Source: Skeletonema tropicum (lineage: Eukaryota > Bacillariophyta > Thalassiosirophyceae > Thalassiosirales > Thalassiosiraceae). From it: a DNA stretch of 64,000 bases. The translations under genes and the position numbers were made by a program. This document shows positions 10,108-21,986 of the stretch, piece by piece; position 1 is the first letter of the stretch, and each line of letters begins with the position of its first letter. The notes below the pieces were generated by a model. It saw nothing but the letters and a program-made list of their open reading frames with translations. It did not search any database and was not told the DNA's origin. Where the stretch lies: assembly GCA_037178625.1 (NCBI GenBank), contig CM074133.1, positions 3,472,001-3,536,000 on the forward strand. The letters run 5' to 3'.

Positions 10108-12275
10108 GTAGAGCTTAAATAATGATTATAGATAGAATAGAGTAATAGAAAGGCAAGTTGAAGAAGTTGAAGTGTTGGTTTGCTTCGCTCGCTCACAGCG
10201 GTGTTCTGGAAAGCTCTGGAGCAGCTCTATCGAATGGAAGCATCCTTTCCCCTCCTCATCCGTTCGACACGATCCAAATTCAGTAATCCAGTTCATACCT
10301 CTTCTCCTCCCCGTGGTATTGAGACGATTCTACCACCACTGGAAAGCTCTCATTGCGCTCTATCGATTGATTGTAGTTTCAAGGCCAAATATCGATCTTT
10401 TGTCAATGTACTCAACTCGAGAGGGGTCTAGAGAAAGTCATCCCCAGCTCCGAAGTCACCCCCCAAATTTTCGGAAATTTGAACAAAATGGACCGTCTCC
10501 ATCATCAAATCCATTAACATTATCAATGACATTATCACCATCAAATTAGAATCAACAGCTCCCTCGCCTGACGGCTCACTCGCTTCAATATTGCCGCTGT
10601 CGTCATCTGTAAATAATCACTGCTCGGCCTCGCAAGCTCGCCCTCGCTAAAACACACTTCCATTGTAATATAGATCAGCGCAGTCAGTGTCTCATCATGA
10701 CAGTTGGTACGGAGCGGGCTCTAAACGCTGCGCTGAAGAACGAGGGCGACGATCTGGTAAGATCCAGACAGTTGGCACGGGCGGGCTCTAGACGCTTCGC
10801 TGAAGAACGACCACTTAATGCGGTGTGTTCATGATGGGTTGGCACGAGTGCATCCAGAAGTACATTGTTTGGCGGCATCACGCCACCGCCGTCATCATCA
10901 TAGTTGCGGTGGTGGATGAGGCAATACCATCTCATTCTCATCCACCACCGCAACCCCAATTCCACCACCGCCACAACAGTCATTATGAATTTACCAATTC
11001 CAATTCGACTCACGGCTCACGCCGTTGTTGTTGTGGCATTAATTGTTGTGGTGGAGGGTGAATGACGATGTGAAGGTTGTTGGTTGATTGTTGATTGTTG
11101 CTACTCATTCACCACCACCGCCACCAACAACCTTCACATCGTCATTCACCCTCCACCACCGCCACCAACAACAAGATGATTGTTAGTATTGTTGTATTCT
11201 CAATTCTCACCACCGCCGTCGCCACAAAGATGATTGAGACGGTGGTGGTGGATGCGATTGTGACGGCGGTGGTGGATGGTGGTGGATACGGTGGTGAGAA
11301 TGTTGCTGGTGGTGGTGGTGGAATGGAATGATCATTGTGTATCTTCCACCACCACCGCCAGCAACATTCTCACCACAGTGGTGAGCCGTAAGGCGAATGG
11401 AATGTTGGCGGTGGTGGATATCATGATGTTGGGTGTTTAATCCGTAGCGAAGCGGAGGATGCCGAGCGGAGTCGAGGCCAGCTGATGTTAATATTGACGT
11501 TGGAGTAAAGGAAGTGTGTTGTGCGAGGGCCACCGCCCGAGCTCTGATTGTATTGTTGAGTGCGCTCGTGCCAACTGTCATGGATCTTACATTCTTAAAG
11601 TGGTCGCTTTTTGAGATCTTCGGCTCCATCTGTCTGGATCACGCCGATCGATGCTTCTGTCTTTCGCGAGGGCGACGCAGGAGGCCGAGCAGTAATTATT
11701 ATGTTGTTATTTTTTATAGTAATGATAATAACGGTACTAATCGAATCGGCTTGAAAAGAGCTTTCCAGCGGTTGTCATAATATTATTGTATGTATTTTGG
11801 TCAAAAATTGAATTCGGATGTGAAATTCCGGCTGCAAAGCCGAATCTGGCCAAGCCGATGACTTTCTTGACCTCTTTTTGACCGGATCGATCTGTGAAAA
11901 GACCTCCAATCAGCCTGATTATACGCTTAATCGATAGAGCTGCTCAAGAGCTTTCCAAAACGCTACTTATCGCCGTCATTGGCCGCGTAGGAGAGAAGAT
12001 AAGTATCGTACGGCCCATTGCCCATTGTCAATTTGAACTGGCTTGAGCTGTTCAGGCAGTAAGGAGAAGGTGCGGGGTGCCGGATGCTTCAAAAAACGGT
12101 GTCGTAGTATCAAGATGACCGTCTCAAATTGTCCGCCCACCACCTTCGCTCGCCACAAAACATCATATCATGCACCATGATGTCATCATGATCATGCTCT
12201 GGATGATGCTCGCTACGCCGGCAACGCAACTAATAACTGCAAAGCAGGCCTTGACATGGTGTTCGGCAACTTTAG
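10108..12275 (+). repeat. Type A spacer, unit 3
   Basis: Near-identical to the other A spacers, with the foldback at 10619-11693 and the perfect hairpin at 11050-11157. No gene is supported. Confidence 0.8.
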
Positions 12276-14144
12276 AGCAGAGGCGGTGATGATAGGGACC
12301 GCCGCCGGCCTTCTAATCAGAAACACTCATCTAAATCTTCCTCCTCTCGTCACCACCACCACGAGATCCCCTCCGCCGGTCTAAGACGTCGACCATCCTA
12401 CACATCACTCTACTCTGCCGAGGGAGACCAACAATCCTTCACGAGCTCCATCAACACGACCAGCACACATCCCTCCACTGTTGAAAATGATGAGTTGTGT
12501 GAAGATGGCGGGCAGTATCAATATCAATACACGGCAATATTTGAAACTAGAAATAATAATAGTATTAGGGCCTCCTCGTCTCGAGCATCCTCCAAGAGTC
12601 GGTCCATCTCTTCGAAAAGGAGGAGTACGGGGGAGATACGGGGAAGGACGACGTCTTCTCCGTCGCCGAGTGCTAGGACTAGATCATCCTCGTCTCGTCG
12701 TCAGCATCATCGTCATCCTTCTCGTGAGGAATATTATCATCGCTCCTCCTACTCACCACCAGCGAGAAGTAGTAGGAGTAGTCGAACACCATCATCCAGA
12801 AGACGACGAGGATCCCCAGATAATAATCAAAAATTTGCCGCCAGTTCATCTGCTTCTGGCAGCAGTCGACGAAGCAGTCGAACTTTGCCATCGTCACATC
12901 ATCATCGCTCCTTTGTGAAACCTCCTCCCCCTCCGCCTCCTAATAAACCGATCAGGAGAAGATCATCCGATGACCTTCGTGCTCTTGAGGCGGATGATCT
13001 TCGTGCTCTTGATGAGAGGGCGGATAATTATGATAAGTATTCCAACAGAAAAAGAGTAGGTGGACATAATCATAATACTAATCGAAGAAGGAGAGAGGGT
13101 AGCAGCCACAGCTACAGGCAGCATCGCGATCATCATCATCATCGTTATGGTCATCGTGGATCATTGGTGTCGTCGGCATCATCATCATCCCGTCATAATA
13201 ATCGTCGTCAGGATGATGATCCTCCCGGAGATACGACTGTCAACCTCCGAGTCTCTCGAGACATCCGGCACAGCAGCAGTAGCAACTCCAACCCCAACTC
13301 CACCACCAACAGTAACAGTAGCAGCAGTAGTAGTACTCGAATTATTGATGGCAAGACCCCCCGAAAACAAAACCACACCAAACCAAAGAAGAAGAAGAAT
13401 TCCATCGATCTAACCATTGATAACAATGGTCAAGGCACCTTCCAAGTAGTCACAACCTCCTCAACATCCCCACTCCAATTTGACATTCAAATTGACCAAG
13501 ACAATTCCTCCTACCTCATCCAAACGTCACTGGGGTTACTCCATCAGATACGGGAGGTCCATACTCCCAACAACACGAATATATTGCGGAGTTTAACCTA
13601 TTGGAATACGTACTTTGAACAGGAAGAGTTGGAATTGGGATATCATCGTGGTGAATTGGGCATTGTGTCCATGTCATTGAAAGATATGAAGTTTGCTGGG
13701 AATGTCGTACCGACTGTTCCGGGTGGGAAGAATATCAAGGCAAAGAAGTCATCGACATTTTCAAATTTACAAGATGTAGTGTTGATGACATTGACGGGAG
13801 TGTATCATGGTGGTGGTGGTGGTGGTGGTGGTGGGAAGGCTGCATCATCATTTGAGAAGGATGATGTGTTTATTAAGGAGTTGGAGTTGTTTGTGACGGA
13901 TTCGTTGTGGTGTTATTTGCGTTTGCATGGTTTGACGGAAGAAGAGGAAGAAGAATCATCATCGCAGCAGAAGCAGACGAAGGGTGGCGGTGATGATGAT
14001 GATGAGGGAGGTGATTTGGGCATGAGTCATTCTAACGAGAGTGGTGGTGTTGAAGATAGGAGGAATGGGAGTCGGAGAGATGTTGGTGCAGATTATAAGA
14101 TTCCTGTGTTGAGTCGAGTATTCAAGAGGGTGATTGGAGAGTAA
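12276..14144 (+). CDS. 5'-truncated array gene copy 4 (no in-frame ATG upstream)
   Basis: The frame is open for 622 codons. It is like copy 2 but lacks one Thr codon in the STTTNSN tract. It has the nine-Gly run and the type A C-terminal tail (KIPVLSRVF). It begins after an in-frame TAG at 12273-12275 and has no start codon of its own. Confidence 0.5.
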   Translation, partial: SRGGDDRDRRRPSNQKHSSKSSSSRHHHHEIPSAGLRRRPSYTSLYSAEGDQQSFTSSINTTSTHPSTVENDELCEDGGQYQYQYTAIFETRNNNSIRASSSRASSKSRSISSKRRSTGEIRGRTTSSPSPSARTRSSSSRRQHHRHPSREEYYHRSSYSPPARSSRSSRTPSSRRRRGSPDNNQKFAASSSASGSSRRSSRTLPSSHHHRSFVKPPPPPPPNKPIRRRSSDDLRALEADDLRALDERADNYDKYSNRKRVGGHNHNTNRRRREGSSHSYRQHRDHHHHRYGHRGSLVSSASSSSRHNNRRQDDDPPGDTTVNLRVSRDIRHSSSSNSNPNSTTNSNSSSSSSTRIIDGKTPRKQNHTKPKKKKNSIDLTIDNNGQGTFQVVTTSSTSPLQFDIQIDQDNSSYLIQTSLGLLHQIREVHTPNNTNILRSLTYWNTYFEQEELELGYHRGELGIVSMSLKDMKFAGNVVPTVPGGKNIKAKKSSTFSNLQDVVLMTLTGVYHGGGGGGGGGKAASSFEKDDVFIKELELFVTDSLWCYLRLHGLTEEEEEESSSQQKQTKGGGDDDDEGGDLGMSHSNESGGVEDRRNGSRRDVGADYKIPVLSRVFKRVIGE

Positions 14145-16310
14145 GTAGAGCTTAAATAATGATTATAGATAGAATAGAGTAATAGAAAGGCAAGTTGAAG
14201 AAGTTGAAGTGTTGGTTTGCTTCGCTCGCTCACAGCGGTGTTCTGGAAAGCTCTGGAGCAGCTCTATCGAATGGAAGCATCCTTTCCCCTCCTCATCCGT
14301 TCGACACGATCCAAATTCAGTAATCCAGTTCATACCTCTTCTCCTCCCCGTGGTATTGAGACGATTCTACCACCACTGGAAAGCTCTCATTGCGCTCTAT
14401 CGATTGATTGTAGTTTCAAGGCCAAATATCGATCTTTTGTCAATGTACTCAACTCGAGAGGGGTCTAGAAAGTCATCCCCAGCTCCGAAGTCACCCCCCA
14501 AATTTTCGGAAATTTGAACAAAATGGACCGTCTCCATCATCAAATCCATTAACATTATCAATGACATTATCACCATCAAATTAGAATCAACAGCTCCCTC
14601 GCCTGACGGCTCACTCGCTTCAATATTGCCGCTGTCGTCATCTGTAAATAATCACTGCTCGGCCTCGCAAGCTCGCCCTCGCTAAAACACACTTCCATTG
14701 TAATATAGATCAGCGCAGTCAGTGTCTCATCATGACAGTTGGTACGGAGCGGGCTCTAAACGCTGCGCTGAAGAACGAGGGCGACGATCTGGTAAGATCC
14801 AGACAGTTGGCACGGGCGGGCTCTAGACGCTTCGCTGAAGAACGACCACTTAATGCGGTGTGTTCATGATGGGTTGGCACGAGTGCATCCAGAAGTACAT
14901 TGTTTGGCGGCATCACGCCACCGCCGTCATCATCATAGTTGCGGTGGTGGATGAGGCAATACCATCTCATTCTCATCCACCACCGCAACCCCAATTCCAC
15001 CACCGCCACAACAGTCATTATGAATTTACCAATTCCAATTCGACTCACGGCTCACGCCGTTGTTGTTGTGGCATTAATTGTTGTGGTGGAGGGTGAATGA
15101 CGATGTGAAGGTTGTTGGTTGATTGTTGATTGTTGCTACTCATTCACCACCACCGCCACCAACAACCTTCACATCGTCATTCACCCTCCACCACCGCCAC
15201 CAACAACAAGATGATTGTTAGTATTGTTGTATTCTCAATTCTCACCACCGCCGTCGCCACAAAGATGATTGAGACGGTGGTGGTGGATGCGATTGTGACG
15301 GCGGTGGTGGATGGTGGTGGATACGGTGGTGAGAATGTTGCTGGTGGTGGTGGTGGAATGGAATGATCATTGTGTATCTTCCACCACCACCGCCAGCAAC
15401 ATTCTCACCACAGTGGTGAGCCGTAAGGCGAATGGAATGTTGGCGGTGGTGGATATCATGATGTTGGGTGTTTAATCCGTAGCGAAGCGGAGGATGCCGA
15501 GCGGAGTCGAGGCCAGCTGATGTTAATATTGACGTTGGAGTAAAGGAAGTGTGTTGTGCGAGGGCCACCGCCCGAGCTCTGATTGTATTGTTGAGTGCGC
15601 TCGTGCCAACTGTCATGGATCTTACATTCTTAAAGTGGTCGCTTTTTGAGATCTTCGGCTCCATCTGTCTGGATCACGCCGATCGATGCTTCTGTCTTTC
15701 GCGAGGGCGACGCAGGAGGCCGAGCAGTAATTATTATGTTGTTATTTTTTATAGTAATGATAATAACGGTACTAATCGAATCGGCTTGAAAAGAGCTTTC
15801 CAGCGGTTGTCATAATATTATTGTATGTATTTTGGTCAAAAATTGAATTCGGATGTGAAATTCCGGCTGCAAAGCCGAATCTGGCCAAGCCGATGACTTT
15901 CTTGACCTCTTTTTGACCGGATCGATCTGTGAAAAGACCTCCAATCAGCCTGATTATACGCTTAATCGATAGAGCTGCTCAAGAGCTTTCCAAAACGCTA
16001 CTTATCGCCGTCATTGGCCGCGTAGGAGAGAAGATAAGTATCGTACGGCCCATTGCCCATTGTCAATTTGAACTGGCTTGAGCTGTTCAGGCAGTAAGGA
16101 GAAGGTGCGGGGTGCCGGATGCTTCAAAAAACGGTGTCGTAGTATCAAGATGACCGTCTCAAATTGTCCGCCCACCACCTTCGCTCGCCACAAAACATCA
16201 TATCATGCACCATGATGTCATCATGATCATGCTCTGGATGATGCTCGCTACGCCGGCAACGCAACTAATAACTGCAAAGCAGGCCTTGACATGGTGTTCG
16301 GCAACTTTAG
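14145..16310 (+). repeat. Type A spacer, unit 4
   Basis: Type A spacer with a 2-nt deletion at ~14468 (TCTAGAAAG for TCTAGAGAAAG). The foldback is at 14654-15728 and the perfect hairpin at 15085-15192. No gene is supported. Confidence 0.8.
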
Positions 16311-18197
16311 AGCAGAGGCGGTGATGATAGGGACCGCCGCCGGCCTTCTAATCAGAAACACTCATCTAAATCTTCCTCCTCTCGTCACCACCACCACGAG
16401 ATCCCCTCCGCCGGTCTAAGACGTCGACCATCCTACACATCACTCTACTCTGCCGAGGGAGACCAACAATCCTTCACGAGCTCCATCAACACGACCAGCA
16501 CACATCCCTCCACTGTTGAAAATGATGAGTTGTGTGAAGATGGCGGGCAGTATCAATATCAATACACGGCAATATTTGAAACTAGAAATAATAATAGTAT
16601 TAGGGCCTCCTCGTCTCGAGCATCCTCCAAGAGTCGGTCCATCTCTTCGAAAAGGAGGAGTACGGGGGAGATACGGGGAAGGACGACGTCTTCTCCGTCG
16701 CCGAGTGCTAGGACTAGATCATCCTCGTCTCGTCGTCAGCATCATCGTCATCCTTCTCGTGAGGAATATTATCATCGCTCCTCCTACTCACCACCAGCGA
16801 GAAGTAGTAGGAGTAGTCGAACACCATCATCCAGAAGACGACGAGGATCCCCAGATAATAATCAAAAATTTGCCGCCAGTTCATCTGCTTCTGGCAGCAG
16901 TCGACGAAGCAGTCGAACTTTGCCATCGTCACATCATCATCGCTCCTTTGTGAAACCTCCTCCCCCTCCGCCTCCTAATAAACCGATCAGGAGAAGATCA
17001 TCCGATGACCTTCGTGCTCTTGAGGCGGATGATCTTCGTGCTCTTGATGAGAGGGCGGATAATTATGATAAGTATTCCAACAGAAAAAGAGTAGGTGGAC
17101 ATAATCATAATACTAATCGAAGAAGGAGAGAGGGTAGCAGCCACAGCTACAGGCAGCATCGCGATCATCATCATCATCGTTATGGTCATCGTGGATCATT
17201 GGTGTCGTCGGCATCATCATCATCCCGTCATAATAATCGTCGTCAGGATGATGATCCTCCCGGAGATACGACTGTCAACCTCCGAGTCTCTCGAGACATC
17301 CGGCACAGCAGCAGTAGCAACTCCAACCCCAACTCCACCACCACCAACAGTAACAGTAGCAGCAGTAGTAGTACTCGAATTATTGATGGCAAGACCCCCC
17401 GAAAACAAAACCACACCAAACCAAAGAAGAAGAAGAATTCCATCGATCTAACCATTGATAACAATGGTCAAGGCACCTTCCAAGTAGTCACAACCTCCTC
17501 AACATCCCCACTCCAATTTGACATTCAAATTGACCAAGACAATTCCTCCTACCTCATCCAAACGTCACTGGGGTTACTCCATCAGATACGGGAGGTCCAT
17601 ACTCCCAACAACACGAATATATTGCGGAGTTTAACCTATTGGAATACGTACTTTGAACAGGAAGAGTTGGAATTGGGATATCATCGTGGTGAATTGGGCA
17701 TTGTGTCCATGTCATTGAAAGATATGAAGTTTGCTGGGAATGTCGTACCGACTGTTCCGGGTGGGAAGAATATCAAGGCAAAGAAGTCATCGACATTTTC
17801 AAATTTACAAGATGTAGTGTTGATGACATTGACGGGAGTGTATCATGGTGGTGGTGGTGGTAGTGGGAAGGCTGCATCATCATTTGAGAAGGATGATGTG
17901 TTTATTAAGGAGTTGGAGTTGTTTGTGACGGATTCGTTGTGGTGTTATTTGCGTTTGCATGGTTTGACGGAAGAAGAAGAAGTAGAAGAAGAATCATCGC
18001 AGAAGCAGACGAAGCGTGGTGATGATGATGATGATGAGGGAGGTGATTTGGGCATGAGTCATTCTAACGAGAGTGGTGGTGTCGAAGAAACTATGAGGAA
18101 TGGGAGTCGGAGAGATCTTCGTGCAGATTATAAGAATGAGAGCAGGAAAAAGGAACGAGTGTTGAGTCGAGTATTCAAGAGGGTGATTGGAGAGTAG
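16311..18197 (+). CDS. 5'-truncated array gene copy 5, A/B hybrid
   Basis: The frame is open for 628 codons. The N-terminal two thirds matches type A copies (four His, KPKKKKNS). From about 17850 on it matches type B: five Gly plus Ser, an EEEEVEEE acidic run, a five-Asp run, EETMRNG and an eight-residue longer tail with NESRKKERV. The switch coincides with the change from A to B spacers in the array, so this unit marks an unequal crossover or gene-conversion point. No in-frame start codon upstream. Confidence 0.5.
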   Translation, partial: SRGGDDRDRRRPSNQKHSSKSSSSRHHHHEIPSAGLRRRPSYTSLYSAEGDQQSFTSSINTTSTHPSTVENDELCEDGGQYQYQYTAIFETRNNNSIRASSSRASSKSRSISSKRRSTGEIRGRTTSSPSPSARTRSSSSRRQHHRHPSREEYYHRSSYSPPARSSRSSRTPSSRRRRGSPDNNQKFAASSSASGSSRRSSRTLPSSHHHRSFVKPPPPPPPNKPIRRRSSDDLRALEADDLRALDERADNYDKYSNRKRVGGHNHNTNRRRREGSSHSYRQHRDHHHHRYGHRGSLVSSASSSSRHNNRRQDDDPPGDTTVNLRVSRDIRHSSSSNSNPNSTTTNSNSSSSSSTRIIDGKTPRKQNHTKPKKKKNSIDLTIDNNGQGTFQVVTTSSTSPLQFDIQIDQDNSSYLIQTSLGLLHQIREVHTPNNTNILRSLTYWNTYFEQEELELGYHRGELGIVSMSLKDMKFAGNVVPTVPGGKNIKAKKSSTFSNLQDVVLMTLTGVYHGGGGGSGKAASSFEKDDVFIKELELFVTDSLWCYLRLHGLTEEEEVEEESSQKQTKRGDDDDDEGGDLGMSHSNESGGVEETMRNGSRRDLRADYKNESRKKERVLSRVFKRVIGE

Positions 18198-20069
18198 AGC
18201 GTAGAGCTTAAATAATGATAATAGACAGAATAGAGTCGTAGAAAGGCAAGTTGTAGTAGTTTTTGTGTTCGTTTGCTTCGCTCGCTCACAGCGGTGTTCT
18301 GAAAAGCTCTCCTTCTGCTCTATCGAATAGAATGAAGCATCCTTCCCCTTCTCATCCGTTCGACATGATCCAAATTCAGTAATTCATTCATACCTCTTCT
18401 CCTCCCCGTCGGATTGAGACGATTCGACCACTATTCGAAAGCTCTCCTTACGCTGTATTGATTTGTACTATTACCGAGACCAAATATCGATCTTTTGTCA
18501 ATCGACTCAACTCGAGCGAGGTCTAGAATCCGAATTTGACGCCCCGAACCGGCTTCCAAAATCCAGATTTTCATCAAAATGGTCAAAATGACATCCACCA
18601 CCGCCATCACCTTCACCATTATCAACAACAATGACAGCTCCTTCGCCTCCGGCTCACTCGCCATTCGCATCCTTTCCATCCACCACCACCACCGCCGTGA
18701 TTGTCAATAATATCATTATATTGTTGATGTTATTAAGCAGTCAGCTCCTTCGCCTGACGGCTCACTCGCTCCATCATTGTCGATTGTTGTGGAGGGAAGG
18801 CCTTACGGCTCACTCGCATTCCATTCGATTCCATTCCACCACCGCCACTCCATCCACACAGTTCGCCTTCGGCTCACTCCATGGAGTGATTGTTGTATTC
18901 ATTATTGTACCATCACTAATTCGACTCACGGCTCACGCCGCCGTAATTCCATTCCACCACCACCACTATATCATCATTGTGGCGGTGGTGGTTGATTTTT
19001 GTTTCTTCTTATTCACCACCGCCACAATCATCATCATCCTCATCATGATGATTGTGGCGGTGGTGGATGATTATTACCAATTCGACTCACGGCTCACGCC
19101 GTAGTTATTGTTTTATCCGATGATAAGTGTGGCGGTGGTGGTGTATTAGCACCACCGCCACATCAATTCTCACCACCGCAACAACCACCGCCACAAAGAT
19201 GATTGAGATGATGGCGGTGGTGAGAATTGAATGTGGCGTTGGTGAGAATGTTGGTGGTGGTGGTGGATTGTCATATTTATTTCTAGTCCGTAGCGAAGCG
19301 CATGATGCCGAGCGTAGTCGAGGCCAGTTGATGATAACGTTGGAGTAAAGGAAGTGTGTTGTGCGAGGGCCACCGCCCGAGCTCTGATTATATTGTTTTG
19401 TTGAGTGCGCTCGTGCCAACTGTCATGGATCTTATTGCATTGAAGTGGTCGCTTTTTGAGATCTTCGGCTCCATCTGTCTGGATCACGCCGATCGATGCT
19501 TCTGTATTATTTGCGAGGGCGACGCAGGAGGCCGAGCAGTGGTTGTTATTTTGATAGTAGTTAGTATTGATGGTGCTAATCGATTCGGCTTGAAAAGAGC
19601 TTTCTAACGGTGGTCATATTGTCGATTTTGGTCAAAATTTGAATTCGGATGTGAAAATCTGGCTGCAAAGCCGAATCTGGCCAAGCCGATGACTTTCTAA
19701 CCCTGTGTTTTTGACCGGATCGAGCTGTGAAAAGACCTCCAATCAGCCTGACTATACGCCTAATCGATACAGCTGCTCAAGAGCTTTCCAAAACGACACT
19801 TATCGCCGTCATTGGCCGGGTAGGAGACAAGATATCGGCCCATTGTCAATTGGAACTGGCTTGAGCTTGCTGCTTTGAGCTGTTCATGTTCATTCAGTGA
19901 GAGGAGAAGGTGCGGGGTGCCGGATGCTTCAAAAAGTCGTATCAAGACGACCGTCTCAAATTGTCCGCGCGCCAGCCACCTTCGCTCGCTTCAAAAACAT
20001 CATGTATGCACCATGACATCATCATCATGCTCTGGATGATGCTCGCTACGCCGGCAACGCAACTCATAA
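18198..20069 (+). repeat. Type B spacer, unit 5
   Basis: About 300 bp shorter than A and lacking the left end of the A foldback, but keeping the right-hand part (GCGAGGGCGACGCAGGAGG near 19515). It holds six CGGCTCAC repeats (near 18653, 18750, 18803, 18868, 18925, 19085) interleaved with CCACCACCGCC/GGCGGTGGTGG blocks. A strong hairpin lies at 19014-19065. The spacer ends at an in-frame TAA (20067-20069). No gene is supported. Confidence 0.75.
19014..19065. repeat. Strong hairpin in type B spacer
   Basis: The arm beginning CACCACCGCCACAATCATC pairs with the arm ending GATTGTGGCGGTGGTG. Arms are about 21-24 nt with a loop of roughly 7 nt. The same hairpin recurs at 22803-22854 in unit 6 and is deleted in unit 7. 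Confidence 0.7.
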
Positions 20070-21986
20070 CTGCAAAGCAGGCCATGTCATGGGGTTCGGC
20101 AGCTGAAGAGCAGCGGCGGCGGTGATGATAGGGACCGCCGCCGGCCTTCTAATCAGAAACACTCATCTAAATCTTCCTCCTCTCGTCACCACCACCACGA
20201 GATCCCCTCCGCCGGTCTAAGACGTCGACCATCCTACACATCACTCTACTCTGCCGAGGGAGACCAACAATCCTTCACGAGCTCCATCAACACGACCAGC
20301 ACACATCCCTCCACTGTTGAAAATGATGAGTTGTGTGAAGATGGCGGGCAGTATCAATATCAATACACGGCAATATTTGAAACTAGAAATAATAATAGTA
20401 TTAGGGCCTCCTCGTCTCGAGCATCCTCCAAGAGTCGGTCCATCTCTTCGAAAAGGAGGAGTACGGGGGAGATACGGGGAAGGACGACGTCTTCTCCGTC
20501 GCCGAGTGCTAGGACTAGATCATCCTCGTCTCGTCGTCAGCATCATCGTCATCCTTCTCGTGAGGAATATTATCATCGCTCCTCCTACTCACCACCAGCG
20601 AGAAGTAGTAGGAGTAGTCGAACACCATCATCCAGAAGACGACGAGGATCCCCAGATAATAATCAAAAATTTGCCGCCAGTTCATCTGCTTCTGGCAGCA
20701 GTCGACGAAGCAGTCGAACTTTGCCATCATCGTCACATCATCATCGCTCCTTTGTGAAACCTCCTCCCCCTCCGCCTCCTAATAAACCGATCAGGAGAAG
20801 ATCATCCGATGACCTTCGTGCTCTTGAGGCGGATGATCTTCGTGCTCTTGATGAGAGGGCGGATAATTATGATAAGTATTCCAACAGGAGAAGAGTAGGT
20901 GGACATAATCATAATACTAATCGAAGAAGGAGAGAGGGTAGCAGCTACAGGCAGCATCGCGATCATCATCATCATCATCGTTATGGTCATCGTGGATCAT
21001 TGGTGTCGTCGGCATCATCATCATCCCGTCATAATCATAATCGTCGTCAGGATGATGATCCTCCCGGAGATACGACTGTCAACCTCCGAGTCTCTCGAGA
21101 CATCCGGCACAGCAGCAGTAGCAACTCCAACCCCAACTCCACCACCACCAACAGTAACAGTAGCAGCAGTAGTAGTACTCGAATTATTGATGGCAAGACC
21201 CCCCGAAAACAAAACCACACCAAACCAAAGAAAAAGAAGAAGAACTCTATCGATCTAACCATTGATAACAATGGTCAGGGCACCTTCCAAGTAGTCACAA
21301 CCTCCTCAACATCCCCACTCCAATTTGACATTCAAATTGACCAAGACAATTCCTCCTACCTCATCCAAACGTCACTGGGGTTACTCCATCAGATACGGGA
21401 GGTCCATACTCCCAACAACACGAATATATTGCGGAGTTTAACCTATTGGAATACGTACTTTGAACAGGAAGAGTTGGAATTGGGATATCATCGTGGTGAA
21501 TTGGGCATTGTGTCCATGTCATTGAAAGATATGAAGTTTGCTGGGAATGTCGTACCGACTGTTCCGGGTGGGAAGAATATCAAGGCAAAGAAGTCATCGA
21601 CATTTTCAAATTTACAAGATGTAGTGTTGATGACATTGACGGGAGTGTATCATGGTGGTGGTGGTGGTAGTGGGAAGGCTGCATCATCATTTGAGAAGGA
21701 TGATGTGTTTATTAAGGAGTTGGAGTTGTTTGTGACGGATTCGTTGTGGTGTTATTTGCGTTTGCATGGTTTGACGGAAGAAGAAGAAGTAGAAGAAGAA
21801 TCATCGCAGAAGCAGACGAAGCGTGGTGATGATGATGATGATGAGGGAGGTGATTTGGGCATGAGTCATTCTAACGAGAGTGGTGGTGTCGAAGAAACTA
21901 TGAGGAATGGGAGTCGAAGAGATCTTCGTGCAGATTATAAGATTCCTGTGTTGAGTCGAGTATTCAAGAGGGTGATTGGAGAGTAG
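20070..21986 (+). CDS. 5'-truncated array gene copy 6, type B
   Basis: Open for 638 codons from CTG (20070) after an in-frame TAA. The junction with parental sequence is clear here: CTGAAGAGCAGCGGCGG matches copy 1 from base 156, while the ~30 bases before it belong to spacer. Type B features are five His, HNHNRR, an extra Lys in the Lys run and EEEEVEEE. It carries the short type A tail (KIPVLSRVF), so it is also a mosaic. No in-frame ATG start. Confidence 0.5.
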   Translation: MQSRPCHGVRQLKSSGGGDDRDRRRPSNQKHSSKSSSSRHHHHEIPSAGLRRRPSYTSLYSAEGDQQSFTSSINTTSTHPSTVENDELCEDGGQYQYQYTAIFETRNNNSIRASSSRASSKSRSISSKRRSTGEIRGRTTSSPSPSARTRSSSSRRQHHRHPSREEYYHRSSYSPPARSSRSSRTPSSRRRRGSPDNNQKFAASSSASGSSRRSSRTLPSSSHHHRSFVKPPPPPPPNKPIRRRSSDDLRALEADDLRALDERADNYDKYSNRRRVGGHNHNTNRRRREGSSYRQHRDHHHHHRYGHRGSLVSSASSSSRHNHNRRQDDDPPGDTTVNLRVSRDIRHSSSSNSNPNSTTTNSNSSSSSSTRIIDGKTPRKQNHTKPKKKKKNSIDLTIDNNGQGTFQVVTTSSTSPLQFDIQIDQDNSSYLIQTSLGLLHQIREVHTPNNTNILRSLTYWNTYFEQEELELGYHRGELGIVSMSLKDMKFAGNVVPTVPGGKNIKAKKSSTFSNLQDVVLMTLTGVYHGGGGGSGKAASSFEKDDVFIKELELFVTDSLWCYLRLHGLTEEEEVEEESSQKQTKRGDDDDDEGGDLGMSHSNESGGVEETMRNGSRRDLRADYKIPVLSRVFKRVIGE

